Positions 17,875-26,489 of a stretch of 64,000 nt of DNA are shown in pieces. Under the pieces are notes generated by a model. It searched no databases. It was not told the origin of the DNA and was given only the letters and a program-made list of their open reading frames with translations. The stretch lies in assembly GCF_036347135.1 (NCBI RefSeq), contig NZ_CP108938.1:9734001-9798000 (forward strand). Reading direction: 5' to 3'. Both the position numbers and the translations under genes were made by a program. Position 1 is the stretch's first letter. The number at the start of each line of letters is the position of its first letter. Source of the DNA: Streptomyces sp. NBC_00775 (GTDB lineage: Bacteria; Actinomycetota; Actinomycetes; Streptomycetales; Streptomycetaceae).

Positions 17875-18669
17875 TCACCGCGCGGTCCAGCCGCCGTCGA
17901 CGACGACCGTCTGCCCGGTGACATAGCTTCCCGCGTCGCCCGCGAGCCACAGGATGGCGCCGACGATGTCGTCGGCGGTCCCCTCCTTCGGCAGCGGGGT
18001 ATTGCGGCGCAGGTACTCGGCGGCGCGCTCGCTCTCGTAGAGCGGGCCGGTGATCTCGCTGCGGAAGAAGCCGGGGGCCACCGTGTTCACCCGGATCGAG
18101 TGCTTCGCCCACTGCACCGCGAGCTCGGCGGACAGACCCGACAGGCCGGCTTTGCTCGCCGCGTACGACGCCTGCGGGATCCCGGGGATGCCGACCCGGC
18201 CGCTGATGGACGAGACGTTGATGATCACGCCCCGGCCCACGGCGCGCATGTGGGGAAAGACGGCCTGGGCGAGCAGGAACGGGGCCAGCAGGTTGAGGTC
18301 CGTGGTCCGGCGGACGGCGTCGAGCGGCTCGGACTCCGCGCGCTCGGTCGTGAACATGCTCCCGGCGGCGTTGACGAGGATCTCCGGCGGCCCCAGGCCC
18401 TCGACCACCGCCGGCACGACGGAGCCGACCCGGTCGAGGTCGGAGAGATCGCAGGGGACCGCGAAGCCTTCGATCCCTTCGGCGAGTTCGGCCAGCTTGT
18501 CGCGGCGCCGGGCCACTACGGCGACCCGGGCGCCGAGCGAGGCAAGGGCTCGGGCCACCGCCGCCCCGAGACCGGACGAGGCACCGGTGACGATCGCCAC
18601 GCGGCCCTCCAGGCCGAACATCCGCGCGGCGGCATCACGCTCCGGCGACAACGTGGGTCCCCCTTCCAC
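17875..18669 (-). CDS. SDR family oxidoreductase
   Basis: This is a classical SDR of up to 264 residues. It has TGASSGLG near residue 29, VNAAG in place of NNAG, the Ser region NVSSISGRVG, YAASK, and the C-terminal GSYVTGQTVVVDGGW. RRRDK after the second beta strand favours NADP. The start is uncertain: GTG 18669 has no ribosome-binding site, while TTG 18651 lies six bases after GGGGGA, and ATG 18621 begins just before the fold. Its promoter region carries the island palindrome at 18757-18770. The likely role is oxidation of an alcohol intermediate of the island pathway. Confidence 0.85.
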   Translation of the reverse strand: MEGGPTLSPERDAAARMFGLEGRVAIVTGASSGLGAAVARALASLGARVAVVARRRDKLAELAEGIEGFAVPCDLSDLDRVGSVVPAVVEGLGPPEILVNAAGSMFTTERAESEPLDAVRRTTDLNLLAPFLLAQAVFPHMRAVGRGVIINVSSISGRVGIPGIPQASYAASKAGLSGLSAELAVQWAKHSIRVNTVAPGFFRSEITGPLYESERAAEYLRRNTPLPKEGTADDIVGAILWLAGDAGSYVTGQTVVVDGGWTAR

Positions 18670-18756
18670 GGCGGGGCGTGCTGCCGTCGGCTCTCGTGCC
18701 GACGGCCGCAGGGTGGCTGCGGACCGGCCCGGCGGGCATCCTAGGCCTGCCGCGCT

Positions 18757-18770
18757 ATCCTTACAAGGAT
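18757..18770. promoter_or_regulatory. Island operator copy 1, ATCCTTACAAGGAT
   Basis: Perfect six-base arms flank AC. It lies 87 bases upstream of the SDR gene, in an AT-rich patch ending TTTAGAATTTA. Related sites occur at 21206, 28904 and 31241, all in promoter regions of this catabolic island. The cognate regulator is not proven; the GntR gene next door is the leading candidate. Confidence 0.6.
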
Positions 18771-18844
18771 TTAGAATTTACCGGCGTCAGCCGGATCCGA
18801 TGAGGCACACCGCCGCGCCAGCCGGCAAGCGGACGGCCCCGGTC

Positions 18845-19648
18845 TCAGCCGCGGCGGAACCGCGCCCGGCTCTGGGCCGACGCGGCGTCGATCACCCGGT
18901 TCTTGAGCGTGCGGCACACCACGCGCTGAGTCGCCGTCAGATGCTCCTCCGCGATCCGCGCGGCCTCGTCGGCGTCGCCCTGCTCGATGCTCGTCACCAG
19001 GCGTTCGTGGGCTCGCTGGGCGGCCGTGCGCTCGGTGCGCGAAGGATAGGCGCCGCGCGACATCTGGGCGTCCGCCCAGGCCTCCTCCTGGACCGACCAG
19101 AGCGACGTCAGGCTCTTCACGACGACGCGCAGCGTGGCGTTGGGGTCGAACCCGACGACGGCGTCGTGGAACTCGCGCGAGGCCCGGGTGAACGCCGCAC
19201 CGTCGTCGATGCAGTTGTCGCTCGCGGCGAGCAGTTCCCTCAGCCGCGGCACCACGACCCGCTCGCGGTCCGACCGCTCTGCGCAGTGCGCCGCGCACAG
19301 CGGCTCCAGCGTGGCGAGGGCGGCGCCGAGGTCGGGAACCCCGACCTGCATGGCCTGGAGCGTCAGTCCCAGGGCGTAGCCGGCGGTGCCGATGTCCGGA
19401 GCGTGCACGGTGGCGCCGCCGCGATTGCCGCGCCGTACCGTGATGAAGCCCTCGGTCTCCAGGATGCGCAGTGCCTCCCGCACCGAGGGGTAGCTGACAC
19501 CGAACTCCGCCACGAGCTCGTCCTGTTTGGGAAGCGTGGAGCCGTCGCCGATGCCGCCCGCGAGGATCCGGTCGCGCAGTGCGGCGGCCACCAGCTCCGC
19601 CATGCGCATCTGTCCGATCTTGGTGTGCTCGGACCCTGTGCGTTCCAT
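18845..19648 (-). CDS. GntR family regulator with FCD domain (FadR/VanR type)
   Basis: This is a 267-residue regulator. The N-terminal winged helix (about 14-80) contains LPKQDELVAEFGVSYPSVREALRILETEGFITVRRG. The all-helical FCD domain has probable metal or ligand residues in REFHDAVVG and AEEHLTATQ. FCD regulators usually sense carboxylic acids or acyl-CoA-like ligands. The gene lies 34 bases after the acyl-CoA ligase on the same strand. It is the only regulator inside the main island and is the candidate for the shared ATCCTT...AAGGAT sites. Its own promoter has a TGATGCATCA palindrome. Confidence 0.88.
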   Translation of the reverse strand: MERTGSEHTKIGQMRMAELVAAALRDRILAGGIGDGSTLPKQDELVAEFGVSYPSVREALRILETEGFITVRRGNRGGATVHAPDIGTAGYALGLTLQAMQVGVPDLGAALATLEPLCAAHCAERSDRERVVVPRLRELLAASDNCIDDGAAFTRASREFHDAVVGFDPNATLRVVVKSLTSLWSVQEEAWADAQMSRGAYPSRTERTAAQRAHERLVTSIEQGDADEAARIAEEHLTATQRVVCRTLKNRVIDAASAQSRARFRRG

Positions 19649-19652
19649 GATT

Positions 19653-19675
19653 GCAAGGCTAGCAGTGATGCATCA
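19653..19675. promoter_or_regulatory. Probable GntR autoregulatory site
   Basis: TGATGCATCA (19666-19675) is a perfect 10-bp palindrome starting 18 bases upstream of the GntR ATG. Next to it, GCAAGGCTAGCA (19653-19664) recurs identically at 28892-28903, beside another island operator. Symmetry suggests regulator binding; which protein binds is not shown. Confidence 0.5.
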
Positions 19676-19682
19676 TCGCCTT

Positions 19683-21188
19683 TCAGGCCGTTCCGGGACG
19701 CCGGCTCGGCTCAACCAGCCCGGGCAGCAGGGCCCGTTGCACCTTGCCCATGGCGTTCACCGGCAAGGCGTCGACCTGTGACCAGAACTCCGGAACCTTG
19801 TACGCCGCCAACGCGCGCCGGCAGAGTGCGGCGAGCGCTTCGAGGTCGAGCGGGGGACCGGCGCTCTCGACCACGGCGGCCACCCGCTGACCGAGACGGT
19901 CGTCGGACACCGCGCACACGGCGACCCCGGCGACATCGGGGTGCGCCGCGATCACCCGTTCCACTTCGAGCGGGTAGACGTTCGCCCCGCCGCGGACGAT
20001 GACGAGCTTCTTGCGGTCCAGCACCGTCAGCCACCCGTCGCCGTCGACCGTCCCGATGTCACCGGTGGGGACCGGACCGGGTTCCGCCGGGCGGACGCCG
20101 CCTCGCTCCCAGAATCCGAGCATCGGCCTCCAGCTGTCCGCCCACGGACCGGCGGCGGCCCCGCTCAGCCGCAGCTCGCCGAGTTCGCCCGCGGGGAGGC
20201 GGTGGCCCTCCTCGTCGTACGCCGCGACGTCGTAGTGCGGCAGCACCTGTCCGCTCGTGCCCGGACGCCACTCGCCGTCCGGATCGATCGACACGACGGT
20301 CGGCGCCTCTGTCAGGCCGTAGGTGACCCGGGGAACCAGGCCGTGGGCCTCGGCGAATGCCCGGCGCAGCGCGTCCGGGGTGTCGCCGCCTCCGCTCCAT
20401 ACTTCCGTGAGTGATCCGAGGTCCAGGTCCGGGCGCCGGGCGAGGTCGTAGAGCTGTGCGGGCGCGCCGTTCCACACCGTGACGCGCCGGGAGGAGATCC
20501 ACTCGGCGACCCCTTCCGCGTCGCGCCGGTTCATCACGACGGAGCAGCCGCCGGCCTGTGCGGTGAGCAGGGTGGACAGCGCCATGAGGTTGAGGATCGT
20601 CAGCGGGAAGCTGTCGCCCTTGCGCAACTCGGGTCCCCAGCCCCGGGTGGCGACGAGGACCGCACCTGGCAGCAGCAGGTTGCGCTGGCTGTGCACGACG
20701 GCCTTGGGGTGTCCCGACGTCCCGCTGGTGAACGCGATCCCGGCCGGCGCGTCGATGTCCGGCTCGACGTGAGGGGCCGCCTCGTCGCGATCGACCAGCT
20801 CGGCCCATCGGCCGGGATCGACCCGGTCCGGCGACTCCAGCAGACAGCGCGGTCCGGCCAGCACGACTGTCGGGTCGCAGAGGTCGTGCAGCTCCTCATG
20901 CTCGCCCGCCGTGAGCGCTTCGCCGATTCCCGCCCAGACGGCCCCGATCCGCTGTGCGCCGTGAAAGGCCGCGACGATGTCCAGGTCGTTGGGCAGACAG
21001 GCCGCCACGCGGTCGCCGGGGCGCACGCCGAGCCGCCACAGCGCTCCGGCCGCCCGTCGGGCCCGGTCGTCGAGCTCGGCGTACGACCAGGCGCCGGAGA
21101 CGGCCTCGACCGCCGTGGCGTGCGGGCGTGACGCGAGTGCGGCATCGAGTACCTGGGCGATGGTGCCGGGGACACGGTGACTACTCAT
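19683..21188 (-). CDS. AMP-dependent acyl-CoA ligase-like enzyme
   Basis: This is a 501-residue ANL-superfamily enzyme. The phosphate loop is IAFTSGTSGHPKAVVHSQ, the adenine region is VTYGLTEAPTVVS, the core ends at PTGDIGTVDGDG, the hinge is VLDRKKLVIVRGGANVYPLEVE, and the C-terminal catalytic lysine is in PVNAMGKVQR. It should activate a carboxylate as acyl-AMP and load CoA. No clear ribosome-binding site precedes the ATG at 21188. Its promoter overlaps the operator at 21206 and diverges from the CoA-transferase operon. The substrate is unknown, presumably an acid formed by ring opening in this pathway. Confidence 0.88.
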   Translation of the reverse strand: MSSHRVPGTIAQVLDAALASRPHATAVEAVSGAWSYAELDDRARRAAGALWRLGVRPGDRVAACLPNDLDIVAAFHGAQRIGAVWAGIGEALTAGEHEELHDLCDPTVVLAGPRCLLESPDRVDPGRWAELVDRDEAAPHVEPDIDAPAGIAFTSGTSGHPKAVVHSQRNLLLPGAVLVATRGWGPELRKGDSFPLTILNLMALSTLLTAQAGGCSVVMNRRDAEGVAEWISSRRVTVWNGAPAQLYDLARRPDLDLGSLTEVWSGGGDTPDALRRAFAEAHGLVPRVTYGLTEAPTVVSIDPDGEWRPGTSGQVLPHYDVAAYDEEGHRLPAGELGELRLSGAAAGPWADSWRPMLGFWERGGVRPAEPGPVPTGDIGTVDGDGWLTVLDRKKLVIVRGGANVYPLEVERVIAAHPDVAGVAVCAVSDDRLGQRVAAVVESAGPPLDLEALAALCRRALAAYKVPEFWSQVDALPVNAMGKVQRALLPGLVEPSRRPGTA

Positions 21189-21205
21189 GGCATCTTATTA
21201 TCACT

Positions 21206-21219
21206 ATCCTTATAAAGAT
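21206..21219. promoter_or_regulatory. Island operator copy 2, ATCCTTATAAAGAT
   Basis: It differs from the consensus ATCCTTACAAGGAT at two positions. It is centred in the 66-bp gap between the divergent ligase (start 21188) and CoA-transferase (start 21255), where it could control both. The surrounding TTATTATCACT...TTCACCCTATAG is unusually AT-rich for this genome. Confidence 0.6.
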
Positions 21220-21254
21220 TCACCCTATAGTCTCGATGAACGCGGGAGGCAGCG

Positions 21255-22409
21255 ATGCCAGGTGAACGTGCGCACACGGGCCCACTGACCGGGTTACGCG
21301 TTGTCGATCTCACCGCGATGGTCATGGGTCCCTACTGCACCCAGATCATGGCGGACATGGGTGCGGATGTGATCAAGATCGAGCCCCCCGCCGGCGACAA
21401 CACCCGTTACATCTCGGTCGGCCCGGAACCGGGCATGGGAGGCGTCTTCGTCAATGTGAACCGCGGCAAGCGCAGTGTGGTGCTGGATCTGCGATCGGCC
21501 GAAGGGAAAAGCCCGCTGCGCGAACTCATCAGGCATGGCGACGTGTTCATTCACTCGATGCGGGCCAAGGCGATCGCCAAGCTCGGGCTGAGTTACGAAG
21601 AAGTGGCCGCCATCAATCCATCGATCATCTATACCAACTGTTACGGTTACGGCCGCCGCGGCCCGGATGCGAATCTCACCGCTTACGACGACACCATTCA
21701 GGCGGAATGCGGCCTGCCGTTCGTGCAGCGGCAGTTGACCGGGGAGGCCGGTTACGTCGGCACCATCATGGCGGACAAGATAGCCGGAATGACCGCCTTG
21801 TACGCCACCATGATGGCGCTGTTCCACCGCGAGCGGACCGGTGAAGGCCAGGAGGTCGAGGTCGGCATGTTCGAAACCATGGCCGCTTTCATGCTGGTCG
21901 AACACGCCAATGGGGCGATGTTCAGTCCACCCTTGGGACCCGCGGTGTACCCCCGCGCGGTCACACCCCACCGCAAGCCCTACCGCACGAAAGACGGCCA
22001 TATCTCGGCGCTGGTGTACAACGACAAGCAGTGGGCCGCGTTCATCACCGCCGTGAAACCGGCGTGGGCCGGAGAGCACTTCGCCACCCTCGAACAGCGA
22101 GCGCGCCGCATCGACACCGTCTATGCCCTGCTGGGAGAGACATTCCTGGAGCGTACGACCGAGGACTGGCTCGGCCTGCTCCGGTCTCTTGACATTCCCG
22201 CCGCTCCGGTCCGCACACTCGACGAACTGCTCGACAACCCACATCTGAAGGAAGTGGGATTCTTCGAGACGGTGGACACCCCCAACGGTCCCGTGCGTTT
22301 CCCCGGCATGCCGACCTGGTTCTCGCAGACCCCCGGTCGTATCGCGGGACCCGCCCCCAGGCTCGGCGCCCACACACATGAGGTGATGGGCGAGCTCGGC
22401 ATGGAGTGA
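21255..22409 (+). CDS. CaiB/BaiF type III CoA-transferase
   Basis: This 384-residue protein has the family N-terminus LTGLRVVDLTAMVMGPYCTQIMADMGADVIKIE. The probable catalytic aspartate is Asp174 in YVGTIMADKIAGMTALYA, the position that forms the acyl-enzyme anhydride in formyl-CoA transferase. The racemase His/Asp/Glu set is absent, so CoA transfer between acids is the likely reaction. It is first of a three-gene operon with a CitE-like lyase and a type I CoA-transferase. Codon use is somewhat less GC-biased than in neighbouring genes. Confidence 0.88.
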   Translation: MPGERAHTGPLTGLRVVDLTAMVMGPYCTQIMADMGADVIKIEPPAGDNTRYISVGPEPGMGGVFVNVNRGKRSVVLDLRSAEGKSPLRELIRHGDVFIHSMRAKAIAKLGLSYEEVAAINPSIIYTNCYGYGRRGPDANLTAYDDTIQAECGLPFVQRQLTGEAGYVGTIMADKIAGMTALYATMMALFHRERTGEGQEVEVGMFETMAAFMLVEHANGAMFSPPLGPAVYPRAVTPHRKPYRTKDGHISALVYNDKQWAAFITAVKPAWAGEHFATLEQRARRIDTVYALLGETFLERTTEDWLGLLRSLDIPAAPVRTLDELLDNPHLKEVGFFETVDTPNGPVRFPGMPTWFSQTPGRIAGPAPRLGAHTHEVMGELGME

Positions 22410-22457
22410 TGCCGGAGGCGGACCGGAAAGACGTTGAATCGAGGAACGGGAGAACCC

Positions 22458-23351
22458 GTGGTCGGCACCGGAGAAACCTTCGTCGCACGCTCCTGGCTGT
22501 TCGCGCCGGGCGACAGTGAAAGGAAGATGGGGAAAGCGGCTGACGGCTCGGCAGACATTGTGGTCCTCGACCTGGAGGACGCGGTCGCCGAAGACGGAAA
22601 GCGCGAGGCCCGGACGATGATCTCGGACTTTCTGGCGGCTCGGCCGAGAGAAGACAGAACTCGACTGTGGGTGCGCGTCAACCCGCTGGACGGCCCCCAC
22701 GCGCTCGCCGATCTGGCAGCGGTGATCCCCGCACAGCCCGGGGGCATCATGCTTCCCAAGGCGCGCGGCCGTGCGGATGTGGAGACCCTGGACCACTACC
22801 TCTCGGCGTTGGAAGTCGCCGCCGGTATCGAGCAGGGTTCGACAAAGGTCATCGTGCTCGTCACCGAGACGGCCGAAGCCATGTTCACCACCGGCACCTA
22901 CAAGGGTGCGCCGAGAGTGGTTGCCATGACCTGGGGCGCGGAGGATCTCGCCGACGCCGTCGGTGCCACGGAGAACCGCGACCCTGACGGAAGCTATGGC
23001 TTCACCTACGAGCTGGCCAGGAGTCTGTGCCTGCTCGGTGCGGCTGCCGCCGGTGTAGCGCCGGTGGAAACCATCCAGGGCGACTTCCGCGATCTGGAAG
23101 GACTGCGCGAGCGAGCCGAGAAGGTACGCCGTGACGGCTATCGCGGCATGCTGGCCATTCATCCGGACCAAGTCGATGTCATCAACGCCGCCTTCACCCC
23201 CACGGCGGAGGAACTGGCCGCGGCCCAGGAAATCGTCGATCTGTTCGCCGCCCATCCCGGCGTCGGCGCCATCGGCCACAAGGGCGCCATGCTCGACCGC
23301 CCTCACCTGGCCCGCGCCCGGGCGCTGTTGGCGTCAAAGGACGGCGCATGA
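22458..23351 (+). CDS. HpcH/HpaI-CitE family lyase (malyl-CoA lyase-like)
   Basis: This is a TIM-barrel protein of about 297 residues. RSWLFAPGDSERKMGKAADGSADIVVLDLEDAVAEDGK is the CitE/malyl-CoA lyase N-terminus; metal and CoA residues are expected in VLVTETAEAMF and MTWGAEDLADAVGA, and YRGMLAIHPDQVDVINAAFTP is the C-terminal CoA segment. Such enzymes cleave or form beta-hydroxyacyl-CoA such as malyl-CoA or citramalyl-CoA, or act as thioesterases. The GTG at 22458 has GGGAG upstream; a TTG at 22434 is an alternative. The stop overlaps the next gene by four bases (ATGA). Confidence 0.85.
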   Translation: MVGTGETFVARSWLFAPGDSERKMGKAADGSADIVVLDLEDAVAEDGKREARTMISDFLAARPREDRTRLWVRVNPLDGPHALADLAAVIPAQPGGIMLPKARGRADVETLDHYLSALEVAAGIEQGSTKVIVLVTETAEAMFTTGTYKGAPRVVAMTWGAEDLADAVGATENRDPDGSYGFTYELARSLCLLGAAAAGVAPVETIQGDFRDLEGLRERAEKVRRDGYRGMLAIHPDQVDVINAAFTPTAEELAAAQEIVDLFAAHPGVGAIGHKGAMLDRPHLARARALLASKDGA

Positions 23352-24619
23352 AGGTCATTCGCGAGGCCGGAGGCCTGGACCTCAGCCAGTTCCTGCACCC
23401 CGGTGACCGCATCGTCATGGGCCAGGCCTGTGGCGAACCGACCACGCTGATCGAGGCGTTGATCGACCAGGGCCCCGGGATCGGCGGGCTTTCGGCCTTC
23501 ATCGCGACCAGCTTCTCCGGCCTTTTCACCCCGGCCGCCACGCACGGATTCTCCCTGTCCAGCATGGGGGCGATCGGCGCGCTGCGCTCACTGACCAAGG
23601 AACACAAGCTCAGTGTGATCCCCTGTCATGTCAGCCAGATCGGCCCGATGATCGAGGCCGGGATCGTCGGGTGCGATGTCGCGTTCATCCAGGTCAGCAC
23701 AGCCGATGCGAACGGAAACCACAGCCTCGGCCTCGTCAGCGACTACGTACAGGCCGCTGTGGCGAAGGCGCGCGTCGTCGTGGCGGAAGTGAACGAGCAA
23801 GTGCCTTTCACGCACGGTGAGCTGTTACCCGCGGATCGGATCGACTGCGCCGTGCATGTCTCACGTACGCCGGTGGAGGTGCCACGAGCGAGAATCGGTG
23901 AGACGGACGCGGCCATAGCGGCCCACGCCGCCTCCTACATCGAGGACGGCTCGGTCATCCAGACCGGGGTCGGCGCCGTCCCGGACGCCGTCCTTCGGCT
24001 CCTGCGTGACCGCAAGGACCTTGGCGTGCACTCCGGCATGCTGGGTGACGGCCTGGTCGACCTGGTCGAAGCGGGCGTCGTCACCAACGCGCGCAAGCGC
24101 ATCGACAGCGGGGTTTCCATCAACGGTGCCCTGATCGGCACCAGGCGTCTCTACGCGTTCGCCCACCGCAACCCGCAGATCCGCATGTGCACCACGGCCT
24201 ACACCCACGCCGCGGCGGTACTCGCGCAGCTGGACAGACTGGTCACCATCAACTCCGCGATGGAGGTCGACCTGACCGGCCAGGTGAACGCCGAACAGAG
24301 CGGCTCGGCCTACCTCGGCGGCACCGGAGGCCAGGTGGACTTCGTTCGTGCCGGCGCCCGCTCGCCGGGCGGTCACGCCATCATCGCCCTGCCCGCGACC
24401 GCCAAGGGGGGCACGATCAGCAGGATTGCCGCCCACCTGTCCGGGCCGGTCACGACGGCGCGCAGTGATGTGGATGTGATCGTCACCGAGTTCGGTTCGG
24501 CCGAGCTCAGAGGTCAGTCTCTCGCCGAACGCGCCCGACGTCTGATCGCCGTCGCGCATCCGGACTTTCAGGAGGAGCTGGCTCGGGAGGCCCACGTCAT
24601 TCAGCGGAGAGGTTTCTAG
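23348..24619 (+). CDS. Type I CoA-transferase (acetyl-CoA hydrolase/4-hydroxybutyrate CoA-transferase family)
   Basis: This is a 423-residue protein in two homologous halves. The probable catalytic glutamate is in LVTINSAMEVDLTGQVNAE, followed by the CoA-closing GGTGGQVDFVRAG motif. It would swap CoA between a short-chain acyl-CoA and a pathway acid. It is translationally coupled to the CitE-like gene (4-bp overlap). Codon 160 is TTA (23825-23827), the only in-frame TTA I find in the window, so full translation should depend on the bldA tRNA in Streptomyces. Confidence 0.88.
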   Translation: MKVIREAGGLDLSQFLHPGDRIVMGQACGEPTTLIEALIDQGPGIGGLSAFIATSFSGLFTPAATHGFSLSSMGAIGALRSLTKEHKLSVIPCHVSQIGPMIEAGIVGCDVAFIQVSTADANGNHSLGLVSDYVQAAVAKARVVVAEVNEQVPFTHGELLPADRIDCAVHVSRTPVEVPRARIGETDAAIAAHAASYIEDGSVIQTGVGAVPDAVLRLLRDRKDLGVHSGMLGDGLVDLVEAGVVTNARKRIDSGVSINGALIGTRRLYAFAHRNPQIRMCTTAYTHAAAVLAQLDRLVTINSAMEVDLTGQVNAEQSGSAYLGGTGGQVDFVRAGARSPGGHAIIALPATAKGGTISRIAAHLSGPVTTARSDVDVIVTEFGSAELRGQSLAERARRLIAVAHPDFQEELAREAHVIQRRGF

Positions 24620-24672
24620 GGTTTCGCCGGAGAGGATTCGAGAGTCTCAGCAGCCAGAAGTCTCGTGCTCCA

Positions 24673-24702
24673 GGCGGGGATTCGGCTATCGGGAATTCGG
24701 CT
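24673..24702. repeat. 15-bp duplication spanning a ligase stop codon
   Basis: GGCGGGGATTCGGCT (24673-24687) and ATCGGGAATTCGGCT (24688-24702) are adjacent copies. The TAG stop of the minus-strand ligase (24686-24688) straddles their junction, so the sequence after the stop repeats the last codons (P-N-S-R). Confidence 0.7.
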
Positions 24703-26407
24703 GTCCCCGCAACCTCTTGGCGGCCAGCTGGCGAAGATCGCCGGACTTGATCTTCGCGCTGCCCGTGAGCGTGATGTCCTCCTCGTGGAAGAACAGCACA
24801 TGGCGTGGCACCTTGTAGCTCGCCAGTCGCTCGCGCAGGAACGCGCGGATCTCCTCGGGTTCGAGGCTCGCCCCGTCATGGGGTACGACGCAGGCGGTGA
24901 CGACTTCGCCGAGCGTCTCGTGCGGTACGCCCACGGTGCGTGCCACCTTGATGCCGGGATAGCCGGAGAGGGCCTCGTCCACCTCCAGCGGTGAGACGTT
25001 CGCGCCACCCGTCTTGATGATGTCGGTGAGCCTGCCCTCCCAGAAGAGCCGGCCGGCGTCGTCGAGCCGACCCCCGTCACCGGTGTGGAAGAAGCCCTCG
25101 GGGTCCAGCGTCTCGTCGAGGGGTGTCCCGAGATAACCCAGCATGAGAGTGGGGCCCTTGACGCATATCTCGCCGCGCTCGCCGCGCGGAACGACGACAC
25201 CCGAGAGCGGATCGACGATCTTGAGCGTGACACCCGGCAATGCCTCTCCACTGCTGTTCGCGGTCACGTCGGGCGGGGTGTCGGCCGGGAAGCACGTCGT
25301 GATCGTGAAGGTCTCCGTGTTGCCGTAGGCATGGCCCGGCTCGCGCCACTGGGTCGACACCGTGGGGTGGTGTGCGATCGCTGTTCTGAAGTCCGCGAAC
25401 CGTACGCTGCTCAGATCCACCTGGTTCCAGTTCGGGGCGCCTTCGAGCTGCGCCCACTGGTGCGGCCAGGCGACGGGGAAGTTCACCCGTTCCGCCTGCA
25501 TCAGGTCGAGCGCCTCCGCGGCCATGAAGGTCGACTGCAGTACGAGGGTCCCGCCGCCTGCGAGCGTCGTACCGAGACCCATGGCGAAATTGCCGGACCA
25601 GAAGAAGCCGTTGGCCGTCCAGCACCGGATGTCGTCCTCCGGGGTGAAGCCGTACATGCGCCGGAAGCGCCACAACTGGACGGTGACGCCGCGATGCGCG
25701 CTCAGGATTCCCTTCGGCCTGCTCGTGGAACCGGACGAGAAGAAGAGCACGGCGGCATCGCTCGGCCGCACCGACGCGGCCGTCGCCTCGACCAGCTCGC
25801 CCGGCTCGCCCCGGCCGCGCGCCAGGAAGGTGTCCCAGGTGTCGATCGCTTCGCCCAGCAGGGCCTCCCCGACCATGGCGAGACGGCGCAGGAACGGGAA
25901 CCTCGCCGAGCGCAGCGTGCCGGGTGCGGCCTTGCCGATCTCCGGCTCCAGCTCGGTGAGAACGGCGGCGATGTCCTTCTTCAGCACCTTCCGCTCGAAC
26001 AACAGCACCGAAACACAGGAGACTCGCAGCAGGTCTTCGAGTTCGGGCGGTGTCGAGAACGTGCTGAGCGCGACGGCCACACCGCCGGCGAGCGAGGTGC
26101 CGAACACCGCGGTGATCCACTCGGCGCGGTTCGTCATCAGGACGCCCACGCGGCTGTCCTTGCCCACGCCGCATGCCCGCAGAGCCCGTGCCACCTCGAC
26201 GGCGCGCTCCCAGAGTTCGGTGTACGTCCACCGCGTGGCGCCCTCCGCCGTGCGCGTCACGAGTGCCTCGCGCTCGCCGTACCGCGCCGTCACCTCACGC
26301 AGGAAGCCGGGCAACGTGAGCGGCCCGAGCCCTGGTTCGGCGCTCAGTGGCGGGCCTGACACGGTCGAAAGGGTTCGTACGGATTCGGCGTCCGTCTCGG
26401 CGCCCAT
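24686..26407 (-). CDS. AMP-dependent acyl-CoA synthetase
   Basis: This is a 573-residue ANL enzyme, longer than the one at 19683. The phosphate loop is AVLFFSSGSTSRPKGILSAH, and later motifs are YGNTETFTITTCF, FFHTGDGGRLDDAGRLFWEGR, the hinge TDIIKTGGANVSPLEVDE, and a C-terminal lysine in LTGSAKIKSGDL. It activates a carboxylic acid to its CoA thioester. It is last of a leftward run with the MaoC-like and AcuI-like genes, consistent with activation followed by hydration or reduction. The substrate is unknown. Confidence 0.88.
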   Translation of the reverse strand: MGAETDAESVRTLSTVSGPPLSAEPGLGPLTLPGFLREVTARYGEREALVTRTAEGATRWTYTELWERAVEVARALRACGVGKDSRVGVLMTNRAEWITAVFGTSLAGGVAVALSTFSTPPELEDLLRVSCVSVLLFERKVLKKDIAAVLTELEPEIGKAAPGTLRSARFPFLRRLAMVGEALLGEAIDTWDTFLARGRGEPGELVEATAASVRPSDAAVLFFSSGSTSRPKGILSAHRGVTVQLWRFRRMYGFTPEDDIRCWTANGFFWSGNFAMGLGTTLAGGGTLVLQSTFMAAEALDLMQAERVNFPVAWPHQWAQLEGAPNWNQVDLSSVRFADFRTAIAHHPTVSTQWREPGHAYGNTETFTITTCFPADTPPDVTANSSGEALPGVTLKIVDPLSGVVVPRGERGEICVKGPTLMLGYLGTPLDETLDPEGFFHTGDGGRLDDAGRLFWEGRLTDIIKTGGANVSPLEVDEALSGYPGIKVARTVGVPHETLGEVVTACVVPHDGASLEPEEIRAFLRERLASYKVPRHVLFFHEEDITLTGSAKIKSGDLRQLAAKRLRGQPNSR

Positions 26408-26489
26408 CGCTCACCGCCCCATCGCTGTCGCTTCTCGGTCGTGCTGGAACGCCCCTCCTTGCCGAGCCGTCGCCAGAGCCCGAACGGCC

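Noticed and set aside
19653..19675. GATGCATC considered as part of the island consensus operator
   Set aside because: It shares symmetry but not sequence with ATCCTTACAAGGAT, so it is kept as a separate site.
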